A DNA stretch of 64,000 nucleotides from Nitrosospira sp. Is2 (lineage in GTDB: Bacteria > Pseudomonadota > Gammaproteobacteria > Burkholderiales > Nitrosomonadaceae): NCBI RefSeq assembly GCF_033095785.1, contig NZ_CP137134.1, positions 496,001 to 560,000 of the forward strand, written 5' to 3'. The position numbers and the translations under genes are program-made. Below are positions 8,477-17,606 of the stretch, one piece after another (position 1 is the first letter of the stretch; the number at the start of each line of letters is the position of its first letter). The notes below the pieces were generated by a model. The model did not search any database and had not been told where the DNA came from. It saw only the letters and a list, made by a program, of their open reading frames with translations.

Positions 8477-9193
8477 TTAATCAAGGAAGCGAACCCGGCC
8501 CGTTGCCAGGTCATATACGCCGCCAACCAGGCCTACACGTTTTTCGCGGAGCGCCCGCTCCCCTTCCGGGCTGGTGGACAGTTGCCGCATGGACCAGCGT
8601 ACGTTCGCCTCCACGGCTGCTTTCATCAGCGCGGCCCGATCCAGGTTCAGGTCGAGTTCTCGCAGTCCGGGCTTGATCAACTGGATCAGCGACTCGATAT
8701 GTTCCAGTTCCTTCGTCTTGTGGAGCATCTCCTCCAGGGTGGCACCGACCGCCCCGCAACCTTCATGACCCAGTACGACCACCAGCGGAGTATGCAGGTG
8801 AGCTACGCCATATTGCAGAGTACCGATCACGTCTTCGGCGATTATGTTGCCGGCAACCCGGATCGTGAAGAGATCGCCAAATCCTGCATCGAAGATCAGT
8901 TCAGGCGGTACGCGCGAATCGCTACAACCCAGAACGGTAGCGAAAGGTTTTTGGGTTTCGACTAACAAGCTGCGCCAGGAAGCCGTCTCGTGCGTATGGC
9001 GCGACACACCATCCCTGAAACGCTGGTTCCCCTTCTTTAATCGCGCGAGCGCCTCGCCGACGCCAGATGGATAAGGCTCGGTATCGGCTGTTTTGGAGGG
9101 GGACTCTTTGGCTGAGGCGCCGAAGGCCATTCCTAGACTTAAACCTCCGGCGGCAACTATCCATTGCCTTCGATTTAGATTCGGACTCGTCAT
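8477..9193 (-). CDS. Beta-class carbonic anhydrase with Tat signal peptide
   Basis: 238 residues from ATG 9193. It interconverts CO2 and bicarbonate. The N terminus NRRQWIVAAGGLSLGMAF is a twin-arginine signal, so the enzyme is exported folded to the periplasm. Zinc ligands of the beta class are all present: Cys90 in GCSDSRVPPE, Asp92 and Arg94 as the catalytic dyad, and His143 and Cys146 in GHEGCGAVG. The length fits the family plus a leader. The frame continues upstream to 9274 but the Tat motif fixes the start. In an autotroph a periplasmic enzyme could help gather inorganic carbon or buffer acid; that role is inference. Confidence 0.92.
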   Translation of the reverse strand: MTSPNLNRRQWIVAAGGLSLGMAFGASAKESPSKTADTEPYPSGVGEALARLKKGNQRFRDGVSRHTHETASWRSLLVETQKPFATVLGCSDSRVPPELIFDAGFGDLFTIRVAGNIIAEDVIGTLQYGVAHLHTPLVVVLGHEGCGAVGATLEEMLHKTKELEHIESLIQLIKPGLRELDLNLDRAALMKAAVEANVRWSMRQLSTSPEGERALREKRVGLVGGVYDLATGRVRFLD

Positions 9194-9652
9194 GATGATT
9201 ACCCACTTCAGTGATTGCTTGGAAGGATTAGATCGGAACGCACGCCCTCCCTCCTCTTGCCTAGCTCCCTTCAACTGCTTGCGGCCGCAACATGGTGATC
9301 TCGCTACGATGGAGGTCGGTCCCCTATCCTTATTCTAGACCATGGAAGTACTGAGATCTCTAGGCAGTGGACTCGGCAGCCCCAAACAACCCCCGGTTAC
9401 CGACGGTAGCGGCGAACGCCCTGTAGCCGCTACCAATAGCGGCACAAAAAAGTGGCCACGAACACGCTGCCTATCAATAGCCACTGATAACCCCATTGAT
9501 TGCCATTTGATGCTAAAAAAAATCAGCATGTTTTATCGGCAAACTCCCATGCTTGTCCTATGCTTAATTGTTGAATATTCGTGTGTTTCAATGGAGTTGG
9601 TTGGCGCCATTCTTTTTAATGGCACCGGGGTAAAAACAAGGGGGTACAAACC
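9194..9652. other. Divergent intergenic region with an inverted repeat
   Basis: 459 bp between carbonic anhydrase (minus) and the SYLF lipoprotein (plus). A perfect 9-bp inverted repeat, GGTAGCGGC at 9405-9413 and GCCGCTACC at 9426-9434, encloses a 12-base loop. An AT-rich stretch (9540-9640) just before the SYLF gene probably holds its promoter. No gene is supported. Confidence 0.4.
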
Positions 9653-10240
9653 ATGTTTATCAAAAATCTTTGGAATGTCTTGTTGGTAGGCCTGCTTGCT
9701 CTCGCGGGTTGTCAATCTACCGGAGGCCAGTCATCCACTTCAATGGGGGGGCAATCTGCAGGGATTTCTGCGGCGGAGATCGATAGGAATGTCGACGCAG
9801 CGTTGAAAAAACTTTATGCAAGCACTCCCGCGGCAAGAGAACTTGCCCAGCGTGCGAACGGCATACTGGTGTTCCCGAGCGTCATTAAAGCGGGATTTAT
9901 GGGCGGCGCGCAATATGGAAGCGGAGCGCTGCGTAAAAAAGGTAAAACGGTCGCCTACTACACCACGCTTGGCGGGTCGTATGGTTTTCAAGCTGGGGTG
10001 CAATCATTCAGCTACGCGTTGTTTTTTATGAGTGATGAGGCATTGCGCTATCTGGACCAGAGCGGGGGCTGGGAAATCGGGGCCGGCCCGAGCGTCGTTG
10101 TCGTGGATGAAGGGACCGCCAGGGCGATGACTACGACAATGGCCAAAGACGATGTCTATGCATTCATTTTCGGTCAGAAGGGATTGATGGCAGGCGCAGG
10201 TTTGCTGGGCTCGAAAATCACCCGCCTCTATCCAGACTAA
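9653..10240 (+). CDS. SYLF/YSC84-domain lipoprotein
   Basis: 195 residues, preceded by AGGGGG. The signal peptide ends in a lipobox LAGC (Cys20), so it is a lipoprotein. The rest is a SYLF (YSC84) domain: ILVFPSVIKAGFMGGAQYGS, GGSYGFQAGVQSFSYALFFM and GWEIGAGPSVVVVDEG are family hallmarks. Related bacterial proteins are outer-membrane-associated and eukaryotic members bind phosphoinositides; lipid binding here is inferred. It has no same-strand partner close by. Confidence 0.88.
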   Translation: MFIKNLWNVLLVGLLALAGCQSTGGQSSTSMGGQSAGISAAEIDRNVDAALKKLYASTPAARELAQRANGILVFPSVIKAGFMGGAQYGSGALRKKGKTVAYYTTLGGSYGFQAGVQSFSYALFFMSDEALRYLDQSGGWEIGAGPSVVVVDEGTARAMTTTMAKDDVYAFIFGQKGLMAGAGLLGSKITRLYPD

Positions 10241-10297
10241 CGATCGGAGTTGTGTCGCTGCAGCTACCAAACGCCGCCTGTATGAACCTCAGCGCGG

Positions 10298-10588
10298 ATG
10301 GGACTCTTGGTTGAAATACTTCCAATCCTGTTAAAACTCTCGAATCGTGATCTTCATGGTTGGCAACCTCCTGGACATGGGCTCAGGCTTAATTTCCAGG
10401 AAGCCCTTGGGGCGCTGCGAAACGTGCGCTTCGCGCTACTGAGCGTGCTGTGCGGTTTTGTACTATGTCCAGCCCTGGCGTACTTGCTTACGAAGGTCAT
10501 CCCAATCGGAATTCCCATGCAAACAATCGCGTCGTTTCTGGCAGCCCACTGGCTCGCCCGACGCGCCGAGACACGTCAATGGGTGTAG
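10298..10588 (+). pseudogene. Remnant of a bile acid:sodium symporter gene
   Basis: The 96-residue frame is not an intact protein. It contains FQEALGALRNVRF and LCGFVLCPALAYLLTKVIP, the first part of an SBF-family transporter, and then passes near 10500-10515 straight to IPMQTIASFLAAHWLARRAE, which resembles the end of such a protein; about 200 residues are missing. Between 10343 and 10381 the frame is also scrambled: reading one base off gives IVIFMVGNLLDMG, the expected membrane helix. One extra base near 10343 (AA) and one lost base near 10381 (GGG) would explain it. This is a decayed copy, separate from the intact family member at 1329-2204. Confidence 0.75.
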
Positions 10589-10877
10589 CCCGGAGCGCTC
10601 TGCGAACACAGGATTCCGCATGAGTAAAGAAATCCCATTCATGCAATGGCAATGCACCAGTAAGAACGCCTGGGTAGCTGACGGAGCAGCGTGGCGGCCC
10701 TGAGTTCCGTCACCTTATGGCCGTAAGAAGTCTTAAAAGATAACCGACACGCAAAAGAATGCCAAGAAAAGTCGCGTTGTCGGCGCACGGGAGGATGCCT
10801 CGGGGAAAGTGTGGAGTCCTTACCCTAAGCGAACGGCAGGGGCAGGTCCGCTCGGCCCAGCGTGAGGAAGCGCATAA

Positions 10878-12362
10878 ATGAAATCGTGGTCAAAATATCC
10901 CGTAGTCTATGAAATAAATACCTGGGTTTGGCTCCGGGAACTGTGTCAGACATGCAAAACGCATGTGACGTTGGCGACAGTTCCCGGCGAGGAGTGGGAT
11001 TCCATCGCAGATTTGAAGGTCGATGCCATCTGGTTGTTGGGTGTCTGGGAACGAAGTCCCGAAGGGATCGCCATCGCGAACCAGAACAAGGGTCTTATTG
11101 AAGATTTCCGGCAGGCTCTTCCCGATTATTGCTCGGAGGATAACGTCGGATCTCCCTATTGTGTTCGTCAATACGTGGTTGACGAACACCTCGGAGGTCC
11201 CTCAGGCCTCGCGGTTGCCCGAACAGAACTGGCCAGGCGGGGGCTTAAGCTTATCCTCGATTTCGTCCCGAATCACATGGCGCCGGATCATCCATGGGTT
11301 AACCATCATCCTGAATACTTCGTTCATGGGAACACCGATGATGCTAGGAACGATCCGGCATCATTCGTTGAGACGTCAGGAAATGTGTTTGCACGTGGCC
11401 GGGGCCCCTACTTTCCGGCTTGGCCGGACGTGCTGCAACTGAACGCCTTTCACCCGGGACTCCGGAAGGCGGTGCTCGAGACCCTTTCGGACATCGCCGA
11501 CCAGTGCGATGGTGTGCGCTGCGACATGGCGATGCTTGTCATCGACGCTATCTTCGGACGCACCTGGGGCAACCGCGCGGGTCCATGGCCCGCAACAGAG
11601 TATTGGGTTGAAGTCATTACCACCCTAAAAAAAGCGCATCCGGATTTCCTTTTTATGGCAGAGGTTTATTGGAACCTCGAGTGGGAACTTCAGCATCAGG
11701 GGTTCGATTACTGTTACGACAAGCGCCTCTACGACCGTCTGGAACACGACACCGCGGAGAGTGTGCGGCTCCATCTTTGCGCTGACCTTGACTACCAGGG
11801 AAAACTGGTCCGCTTTATCGAAAATCACGATGAGCCTCGCGCCCGGTCGGTCTTTTCTCCCGAAAAGGAGCGCGCCGCTGCCGTAATCACTGCGACGATC
11901 CCGGGAGCAAAACTTTTTCACGAAGGGCAGTTGGAGGGAAGAAAGGTCAGACTTCCCGTCTTCCTCGGTCGCCGCCCTGCTGAGCCTGAAGACCCAGAGC
12001 TCCGGGCTTTCTACTGCATGCTTCTAAGAGCCGCGTCTTCAGACCGACTGCGGAAGGGTCACTGGCAGCACTGTGATCGAACCGGTTGGCCGGATAATGC
12101 AAGTTACCAGAATCTCGTTGCGTGGTGCTGGCGCAGCGATGAGGAGCATCACCTGATCATCGTGAATTTCTCGGCCTCGAGTGCGCAAGGGCTGGTACTG
12201 CCGCCATGGGATGAACTCAAAGGCAGGCGATGGCAGATGACCGACCTCTTTACCGAAAAAGAGTATGAACGGAGCGGGGATGAAATGTGCGCTCAGGGAT
12301 TGTACGTGGATCTTCCACCGTGGAGGTATCATGTCCTGACCCGATGGCTGCGAGTGGGGTGA
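10878..12362 (+). CDS. GH13 (alpha-amylase superfamily) glycosidase or glucanotransferase
   Basis: 494 residues. It has the (beta/alpha)8 barrel landmarks of GH13: region I DFVPNH (128-133), the nucleophile Asp216 in GVRCDMAM, the acid/base Glu262 in LFMAEVYW, and the stabilising Asp318 in IENHDEPR. The barrel is followed by a C-terminal beta domain (QNLVAWCWRSDEEHHLIIVN). No signal peptide is seen, so it is probably cytoplasmic. Specificity is not readable: candidates include glycogen, trehalose or sucrose-related enzymes. It stands alone, with a 289-bp leader upstream. Confidence 0.88.
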   Translation: MKSWSKYPVVYEINTWVWLRELCQTCKTHVTLATVPGEEWDSIADLKVDAIWLLGVWERSPEGIAIANQNKGLIEDFRQALPDYCSEDNVGSPYCVRQYVVDEHLGGPSGLAVARTELARRGLKLILDFVPNHMAPDHPWVNHHPEYFVHGNTDDARNDPASFVETSGNVFARGRGPYFPAWPDVLQLNAFHPGLRKAVLETLSDIADQCDGVRCDMAMLVIDAIFGRTWGNRAGPWPATEYWVEVITTLKKAHPDFLFMAEVYWNLEWELQHQGFDYCYDKRLYDRLEHDTAESVRLHLCADLDYQGKLVRFIENHDEPRARSVFSPEKERAAAVITATIPGAKLFHEGQLEGRKVRLPVFLGRRPAEPEDPELRAFYCMLLRAASSDRLRKGHWQHCDRTGWPDNASYQNLVAWCWRSDEEHHLIIVNFSASSAQGLVLPPWDELKGRRWQMTDLFTEKEYERSGDEMCAQGLYVDLPPWRYHVLTRWLRVG

Positions 12363-12564
12363 GCGCGTGATGTGTTTTTTTGAATCTTGTAATAATTTGC
12401 CAGCGCTTATCTTTCAATCAACTGTAAGATGGATACTGCTCGATATCGGCTTTCTCCCCAAGGGCTCATCGGCGCCGACCCACCACGCATTTCCCACGCC
12501 CAAACTGTCGGCGCCGGCTAGCAATTACCTTCGCGTGATTTCGGTCTTGTCATAATGATCCGGC

Positions 12565-13629
12565 TTAGAAGGATCGACTCGCGGAGCGGAGCCGCTCCAG
12601 GTTCTTGACCATCTGGTCCTTCATCTGCTCGCGGCCGATGCTATGCTTCAAGCTGCTGCCCATTCCGGCGACCTGATCAGTGGAAGTTCGATGCGCATAA
12701 AATACTACGGAGCCATTCCGGTACGGCAGGCAGCCGAGTATCAACTGGCTGGAGTTGTAGGAGTGGCCTACAAAGAATTGTCTTGCGAGTATCACCGACC
12801 CCGCATCGGAGGTTTGCAGGACGCGATGACCAAGAATAGCAGTGGGCCGGTCTTCCACTTTCCGGTTGAGCCAATAAAATTGCTCCTCGGCGCCAGCCGG
12901 CAATGTAGCGGGATAATTCAGCCAGGCCTGATACAGATCGGGGTAGTAGCGTGACAACAACTTGCTGCTAATGGTAGCAGTGCGTAGTTCCTTTGCAGGA
13001 CTAGCCTCTGGTCCACGTCGTGCGTAGGGTGCAATTCCTGACAAACCGCCTTTGCGGTAAGTTTGCCAGCGCTGCAATAAAATCTCCCGATAATGTTGCG
13101 TCACGCCCGCAATCAAAGCGGTGTTATCAGCAGCGGCAAGCTTTTTTTTAAGGGGTGCAAAGCTCTGGATTTCATCAGTGGACAAATTAAATCGGTCGTT
13201 CGCCGCGGCATTCAATAAACCTTTGGCCTCATCGCTCTGCTTGAATTTAAAATCAAAACTTTTGAAGGCATCCGCGTCTGATTTTGGCTGCACATCGCCC
13301 TGCGCTATGGTATTCGGGTCGATCGACGCCAGTGCGCCGCTCTTGAAGTAAGCCACGAGTTTCGCAGGTGGCGATGGCAGGTAAATGCCCAGACCCATCG
13401 CCAGTTCTTTTTCGGTTGCTTCACCGAGTTCCAGTGCAACAATCTCGCCCCGCTCGAGGTTGGCCACCTGATCCTGCTTGAGCCCCAGCGAGGCAATGAT
13501 GTCCTTGACAGTGGGTACTGGGGCCGCAAACGTGGTAACGGATGACAACAGCAGCAATACAAGAAAGAACCAGTGAGATTTGGCGCGTGTTGGATAGCTG
13601 ATCCGGGCAAGATAAGTCCGCTTGTTCAT
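12565..13629 (-). CDS. Exported protein of unknown function
   Basis: About 354 residues from ATG 13629 (MNKRTYLARIS); a frame extension to 13659 adds ten polar residues. There is a Sec signal peptide with core WFFLVLLLLSSVTTF and cleavage near FAA. The mature part is mixed alpha/beta with no motif I recognise: an N-terminal part with VPTVKDIIASLGL and GEIVALELGEATEKELAMGL, and a C-terminal part ending in a coil (REQMKDQMVKNLERLR). It is probably periplasmic. It is convergent with the GH13 gene and on the same strand as a series of other exported proteins up to 17606. Confidence 0.75.
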   Translation of the reverse strand: MNKRTYLARISYPTRAKSHWFFLVLLLLSSVTTFAAPVPTVKDIIASLGLKQDQVANLERGEIVALELGEATEKELAMGLGIYLPSPPAKLVAYFKSGALASIDPNTIAQGDVQPKSDADAFKSFDFKFKQSDEAKGLLNAAANDRFNLSTDEIQSFAPLKKKLAAADNTALIAGVTQHYREILLQRWQTYRKGGLSGIAPYARRGPEASPAKELRTATISSKLLSRYYPDLYQAWLNYPATLPAGAEEQFYWLNRKVEDRPTAILGHRVLQTSDAGSVILARQFFVGHSYNSSQLILGCLPYRNGSVVFYAHRTSTDQVAGMGSSLKHSIGREQMKDQMVKNLERLRSASRSF

Positions 13630-13856
13630 AATTGGTTCTCTATTGTTATTGTCGCCCAATCCGCTAAACGCCTGTTTGTTTCAATTCAGCTATCTAGCCG
13701 CTAAGAACGGATGTACATCGGTTTCATGACTTGCAGCGGTTTCCTCAATAACCTGATCTACATCACGATGGAAACGGCTGTGCGCTCTATCACCCACAGC
13801 CGCCCCTGGGTTAACGCAAGCTGCTCATTTACCGTCCGCCCGCGGGAATAACCAAA

Positions 13857-15161
13857 TTAATCGACGGTAGGTGTGTATTCACACCTTTCCTTGACGAGCG
13901 GTGATGCGTTGGGGGTGCCGATCCCGTTAGCAATTAGTGCAATCACGCGGTCATCCTGGTCGTAACCCATATGCGCTGGACCCGGACGGACACCGCTCAT
14001 GCCGAAGACCTTGATAACTGGAGACACATTGATACTGATGTTAGTGATATCCGCACATAACCTGGAGTCTATATACTTTTCCTGATACCCGGGAGGTATC
14101 CCATAACTTAACAGGTCATTGGGATCACTGAAGGCGATTATGGACGTTTCGCTGACCGTGCGCTGGTCGTAATAACGGCCTTCAGGTTTACAATAATCCG
14201 CATACTGTCCTGTTACTTCGGGTAATTCTCTCCCTAGTTGCAGCAACGGGAGTTGATTGGATAGCATAAAAATAGGTATGTGTTTGAGCCGTAATGCCTC
14301 AACCACTTTTAGGGGTATGCTCATTTTTGCGTCTGCCTGCTTCTCCCGCAAGAGTTCTTCGCGGCGTGGCAGTATTCCCGCGATGCGCTGCAGCCCATCA
14401 ATAGTGATGCGACTACCCAGGCTATGGGAAACAAAAATATAATCGTCCTGGATCATCTTCTCGAGAGCAGTATCGCTCAAGCTGGAACAAGGCTGTCTGC
14501 CCTTTTCAGGAAGATCGCTCCACTCGTCTTTTACCATCCAGCAGAATGATTGCGAAAATGCCGCCTGTATAGGTTCTCTTTTGTTTCCGCTATAAACAAG
14601 TGGATCGGCAATAGCATCATTGCTGAATTTCTTCATGATGCTGTTTAACGCGGCCCTTCGATAATCGAATTCTCCCGAAGTATCGTAAGCAAGAAGCTCT
14701 TTTTCTCCCCGTGTAATTTCAGACCAGGTTAGCTCATAAAATAGAACCTCCTTGCCATTTTCAGCATTCATAAGGCGCGAGACGCGCAAATTGCCAAGTC
14801 CCTGGCCCGGAAATAAAACGCTTTCCAGCTCGATATTTTTTGACTTGGCCGAACGGACGTTGAGGCCCAACTCCTTCGCCATTTTTCCCTGAAATTGAGT
14901 CGTGTATCCGGGGATGTGATCGGCTACTCCATGAACCATGAGGATTTTTGTTTTCCCCTGTTCTTTAGCCAGTCTTGGTTCGATACCTTCAAAAGGTTTG
15001 CCCCACGCTTCACATTTCCGGGTATCCGGCTCCTCGGATTTTTCCAGGAGTGCCAGCGTCACGCCCTTACTCATGCTAACGCAACCGGACAATGCAATGA
15101 CAGTCATGAGAGAGCTCAACCAGATAATTTTCCTGGGGAAATAATAAGCAAGGGTCAGCAT
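13857..15161 (-). CDS. Lipoprotein with alpha/beta-hydrolase features
   Basis: About 434 residues. The start at 15161 (MLTLAYYFPRK) is preferred because it puts a proper lipoprotein signal first, ending in ALSGC; a GTG at 15242 would extend it. Motifs suggest a serine hydrolase of the lipase type: ILMVHGVADHIPGY gives the oxyanion HG, and FVSHSLGSRITIDG holds a nucleophile-elbow Ser with SHSLG in place of the usual GxSxG. A late HMGY could provide the catalytic His and SDPND an acid, but these are guesses. It would be anchored in the envelope. Substrate unknown; no partner gene is evident. Confidence 0.7.
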   Translation of the reverse strand: MLTLAYYFPRKIIWLSSLMTVIALSGCVSMSKGVTLALLEKSEEPDTRKCEAWGKPFEGIEPRLAKEQGKTKILMVHGVADHIPGYTTQFQGKMAKELGLNVRSAKSKNIELESVLFPGQGLGNLRVSRLMNAENGKEVLFYELTWSEITRGEKELLAYDTSGEFDYRRAALNSIMKKFSNDAIADPLVYSGNKREPIQAAFSQSFCWMVKDEWSDLPEKGRQPCSSLSDTALEKMIQDDYIFVSHSLGSRITIDGLQRIAGILPRREELLREKQADAKMSIPLKVVEALRLKHIPIFMLSNQLPLLQLGRELPEVTGQYADYCKPEGRYYDQRTVSETSIIAFSDPNDLLSYGIPPGYQEKYIDSRLCADITNISINVSPVIKVFGMSGVRPGPAHMGYDQDDRVIALIANGIGTPNASPLVKERCEYTPTVD

Positions 15162-15321
15162 GTTTATTGTTCCGGTTGTTGTTGTGTTCAACGTAGTAAT
15201 CCTGCATAGTGGATTACTGACGTGATCTTTTTTCTGGCTCACTCTCCGCGGCGTTGCCGTATGGTTGCGATAAGTGGTTACGATCAGACCCTCAACCCGG
15301 CAACGCCACGGTTAGTTATAT

Positions 15322-15789
15322 TCACCTCACCGTGTAGCCCTTGGCTTCAAAGCACGCTCCGTATGCACGCTGGAATTGCTGTTGCTGCTGTGCCGCGGCC
15401 TGCTGCTGTTGTCCCGCAGCCTGTTCATAATTGTCCTGTTTACGGCGTTGCCTTGCGCCGCCGCCCATGGTTCCCGCCACCGCGCCAATGGCAGCGCCCT
15501 TGCCGGCGTCACCAGCAATGGCGCCAATCGCCGCTCCGCCTGCTGCGCCGCGTGCCGCACCTCTTACCCGCTCGCCTTCATGTTGCGGTGGTGGCGGCGC
15601 TGCGTACTGGGTGGCCTGCGCCGGATCATAGCCCGTCTGCTTCTTGGCCGATGCGAAACACTCGGCCTCATCCTTCTGCTGCTGCTCCGCCGACTGACCC
15701 TTCGCGGGAACAATAACCTGCTGCGCAACCGCCGGAGCGCTGGCGAGCGCGGCCAGCACCGCCACTGATATTATCGATTTCAAAATCAT
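15322..15789 (-). CDS. Exported glycine-zipper protein (YMGG-like)
   Basis: 155 residues, preceded by a strong GAGGAGGG site. Signal peptide at 1-22 (cleavage near AVAQQ). A Gln-rich, Cys-containing segment (AECFASAKKQTGYDPAQ) is followed by a proline run and then the glycine zipper GAARGAAGGAAIGAIAGDAG and GKGAAIGAVAGTMGGG, which typically spans or associates with membranes. The C-terminal part is a long Gln-rich helix ending in a second Cys (YGACFEAKGY). Members of this group are envelope proteins of uncertain role. It lies 67 bp downstream of the next gene on the same strand. Confidence 0.82.
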   Translation of the reverse strand: MILKSIISVAVLAALASAPAVAQQVIVPAKGQSAEQQQKDEAECFASAKKQTGYDPAQATQYAAPPPPQHEGERVRGAARGAAGGAAIGAIAGDAGKGAAIGAVAGTMGGGARQRRKQDNYEQAAGQQQQAAAQQQQQFQRAYGACFEAKGYTVR

Positions 15790-15856
15790 TTTCTTGCCCT
15801 CCTCGTCTATTTATAAAACTCCGTCCACCTTGAGATAGCACAGCGGCTTATCTGGC

Positions 15857-16357
15857 TCAATACACCAACGGAATTGCAGAAGCGAGTTCGTAGCGTACGA
15901 TGGCGCGAAGCTTGTTCTCGATCTGAAGGTAGCGTGCCACCTTTACTCCAGGGAGAACCTTGCTGAGCTTGGGCACATAAGACTTCTTCAACTTGGCTTC
16001 GTCCACATCGATCTCGATTGCTTCATCAATAAGTTTGCGTGCCGTTTTGTCCATTAGCGCACCCTTGTTGTAGGCCAGGGCGTATTCATTGATTACCTTG
16101 GCCATGCGCTCGTTGAGCTTGTGCAGATCCGCCTGATAGGCCTCGTATACCGGCCAGAAACCCTTTGCCTCCTCCTCGCTCAGGTCCATATTCTCCGCAA
16201 CAATAAACTTCTTGTCCGCGCGCACCTTGTCGCGCAATATTTCCATATCACTGGCACCTGCCGGGGTGTCCTCAGCGCTAAACGCCGGCAGGGCCAACGT
16301 CGCAGCCAGGATCAGAAGAATAGCCCGCAGCATGTCCCACGAATAATTTCTTATCAT
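15857..16357 (-). CDS. Exported helical protein of unknown function
   Basis: About 166 residues from ATG 16357, chosen because GGAGG lies just upstream; an in-frame ATG at 16372 is less well placed. Signal peptide core MLRAILLILAATLALPAF. The mature chain is predicted fully helical with heptad-like spacing and contains ENMDLSEEEAKGFWPVYEAY, a pattern found in small periplasmic proteins of Spy or sensor-like type. A C-terminal stretch, VLPGVKVARYLQIENKLRA, is also typical. Function unknown. It may be cotranscribed with the glycine-zipper gene downstream. Confidence 0.78.
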   Translation of the reverse strand: MIRNYSWDMLRAILLILAATLALPAFSAEDTPAGASDMEILRDKVRADKKFIVAENMDLSEEEAKGFWPVYEAYQADLHKLNERMAKVINEYALAYNKGALMDKTARKLIDEAIEIDVDEAKLKKSYVPKLSKVLPGVKVARYLQIENKLRAIVRYELASAIPLVY

Positions 16358-16577
16358 TTTTGCCTCCATCAAAAGGTAACGGGTAACAGGTTGAGCTTTA
16401 TGCCGAACGTTTTATTTTACTTAAGGGTGTGACCAGAAGAGCAGGCGCCTTCCTCAGCTATCGAATCGACCAACAATCTAAGCATAGCAGCCTAGTTGAA
16501 AGTTGCTGAAATGAGACTCGTTGAACTTTGCGCGCACCCAATGACCAGGAAGGGCGACACCCGCGAACCTCTTCTCT

Positions 16578-17606
16578 TCACGGCGCGGCTTGAGGCGGGT
16601 CCGTTGCCGCTATCTCTGGTATCTCGCGGATGAGGCGCGAAAAATCGGCTGCACCGTCGGCCGTGTGTGCCCGCGCATTTATGTGGGCGCGTCGCTGAAG
16701 CTCGGAGAATGGCAAACTTGTGTCAAGTCGCCCTGCTTCATACGTGTATTCTGGAACATAGCCACTTGCCAAAATCTTCCAGCTGAATGGGAGATGCTCG
16801 GGATTGACGAGCGTGTGCATCCAGATACCAGTTGTACAATTCGTCGTAAGGGTGTTATAGAATTCAGGATGGTCCCGTAGTTTATTAATTTTACTCATGT
16901 ACTCCAGAAAGACCCGCCGCACGTTTACAAGTGGGCCCTGCACCCGGTATACGTAAACGTCTTCAGGTGGGTCGTTGCGATAGTTGGTCCGCAGGCGGAT
17001 GACATCGCGTTCGTCGGCGACCACATAGTAGAGTTCATACTGCCGGAAGAAGCCCTTGAGGGTGGAATAGCCCTCTCCCTTCTCCTTGCGCGTCTCGATG
17101 GAAACCGCCAGGTGGTCCCCTCCGGCGAAGGCGAAACTGGCGAAGATGTGTGCGATGGCCGGTCCCATCCAGTAGACAGCCACCAGATCGACGCCCTCCA
17201 GCTTCCGCAGGTTGAAGCGCTTGTCATAGTAGGCGGGAGTGTAGTCCGTCTCGCTGCGATAATCGAAATTGCGGATGTTGTGCACGGTGACAATGTCGCC
17301 TTCAATCTCCGCATAAGGCAGTACTGCCACATCGGGCTGCCAGTCGCGCTCGTTGGACGGCTCGATGCCCCGCCACCAAACCATCAGCAGCGCAAACAGT
17401 GCGAAGTAAGCGGCAAGGGCGCCCCACCGCACGTGGGGAAAGCCAAGTCCAATTATTGCCATAAGTGATACGACCCCAAATAATACCGCCAGGCTGCTAC
17501 GCACCGTTTCACTCTGTGGGCCCGAAAAAGCAAGGGCGAGAACGCCCCAGCAGCCGGCGACCGCTATCACCAAGCCGAGCATTGTCAAGCTAGCGGTGGT
17601 GAGCAT
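16578..17606 (-). CDS. DUF4105 membrane protein (Lnb N-terminal-like periplasmic domain)
   Basis: 342 residues. Three N-terminal hydrophobic helices (within residues 1-80) are followed by a soluble domain with IRNFDYRSETDYTPAYYD, LVAVYWMGPAIAHIFASF, ISIETRKEKGEGYS-like sequence and NCTTGIWMHT, the hallmarks of DUF4105. The conserved Cys in LTTNCTTG and the His in AIAHIF suggest a papain-like thiol hydrolase. The homologous N-terminal domain in eukaryote-associated proteins is called Lnb, and its exact reaction is unsettled. The domain should face the periplasm. No operon partner is clear; the gene ends 221 bp before the next minus gene. Confidence 0.85.
   Translation of the reverse strand: MLTTASLTMLGLVIAVAGCWGVLALAFSGPQSETVRSSLAVLFGVVSLMAIIGLGFPHVRWGALAAYFALFALLMVWWRGIEPSNERDWQPDVAVLPYAEIEGDIVTVHNIRNFDYRSETDYTPAYYDKRFNLRKLEGVDLVAVYWMGPAIAHIFASFAFAGGDHLAVSIETRKEKGEGYSTLKGFFRQYELYYVVADERDVIRLRTNYRNDPPEDVYVYRVQGPLVNVRRVFLEYMSKINKLRDHPEFYNTLTTNCTTGIWMHTLVNPEHLPFSWKILASGYVPEYTYEAGRLDTSLPFSELQRRAHINARAHTADGAADFSRLIREIPEIAATDPPQAAP

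Noticed and set aside
10298..10588. Calling the 96-codon frame a functional small membrane protein
   Set aside because: Frame comparison shows a scrambled segment and a missing centre relative to SBF transporters, so it was listed as a pseudogene.
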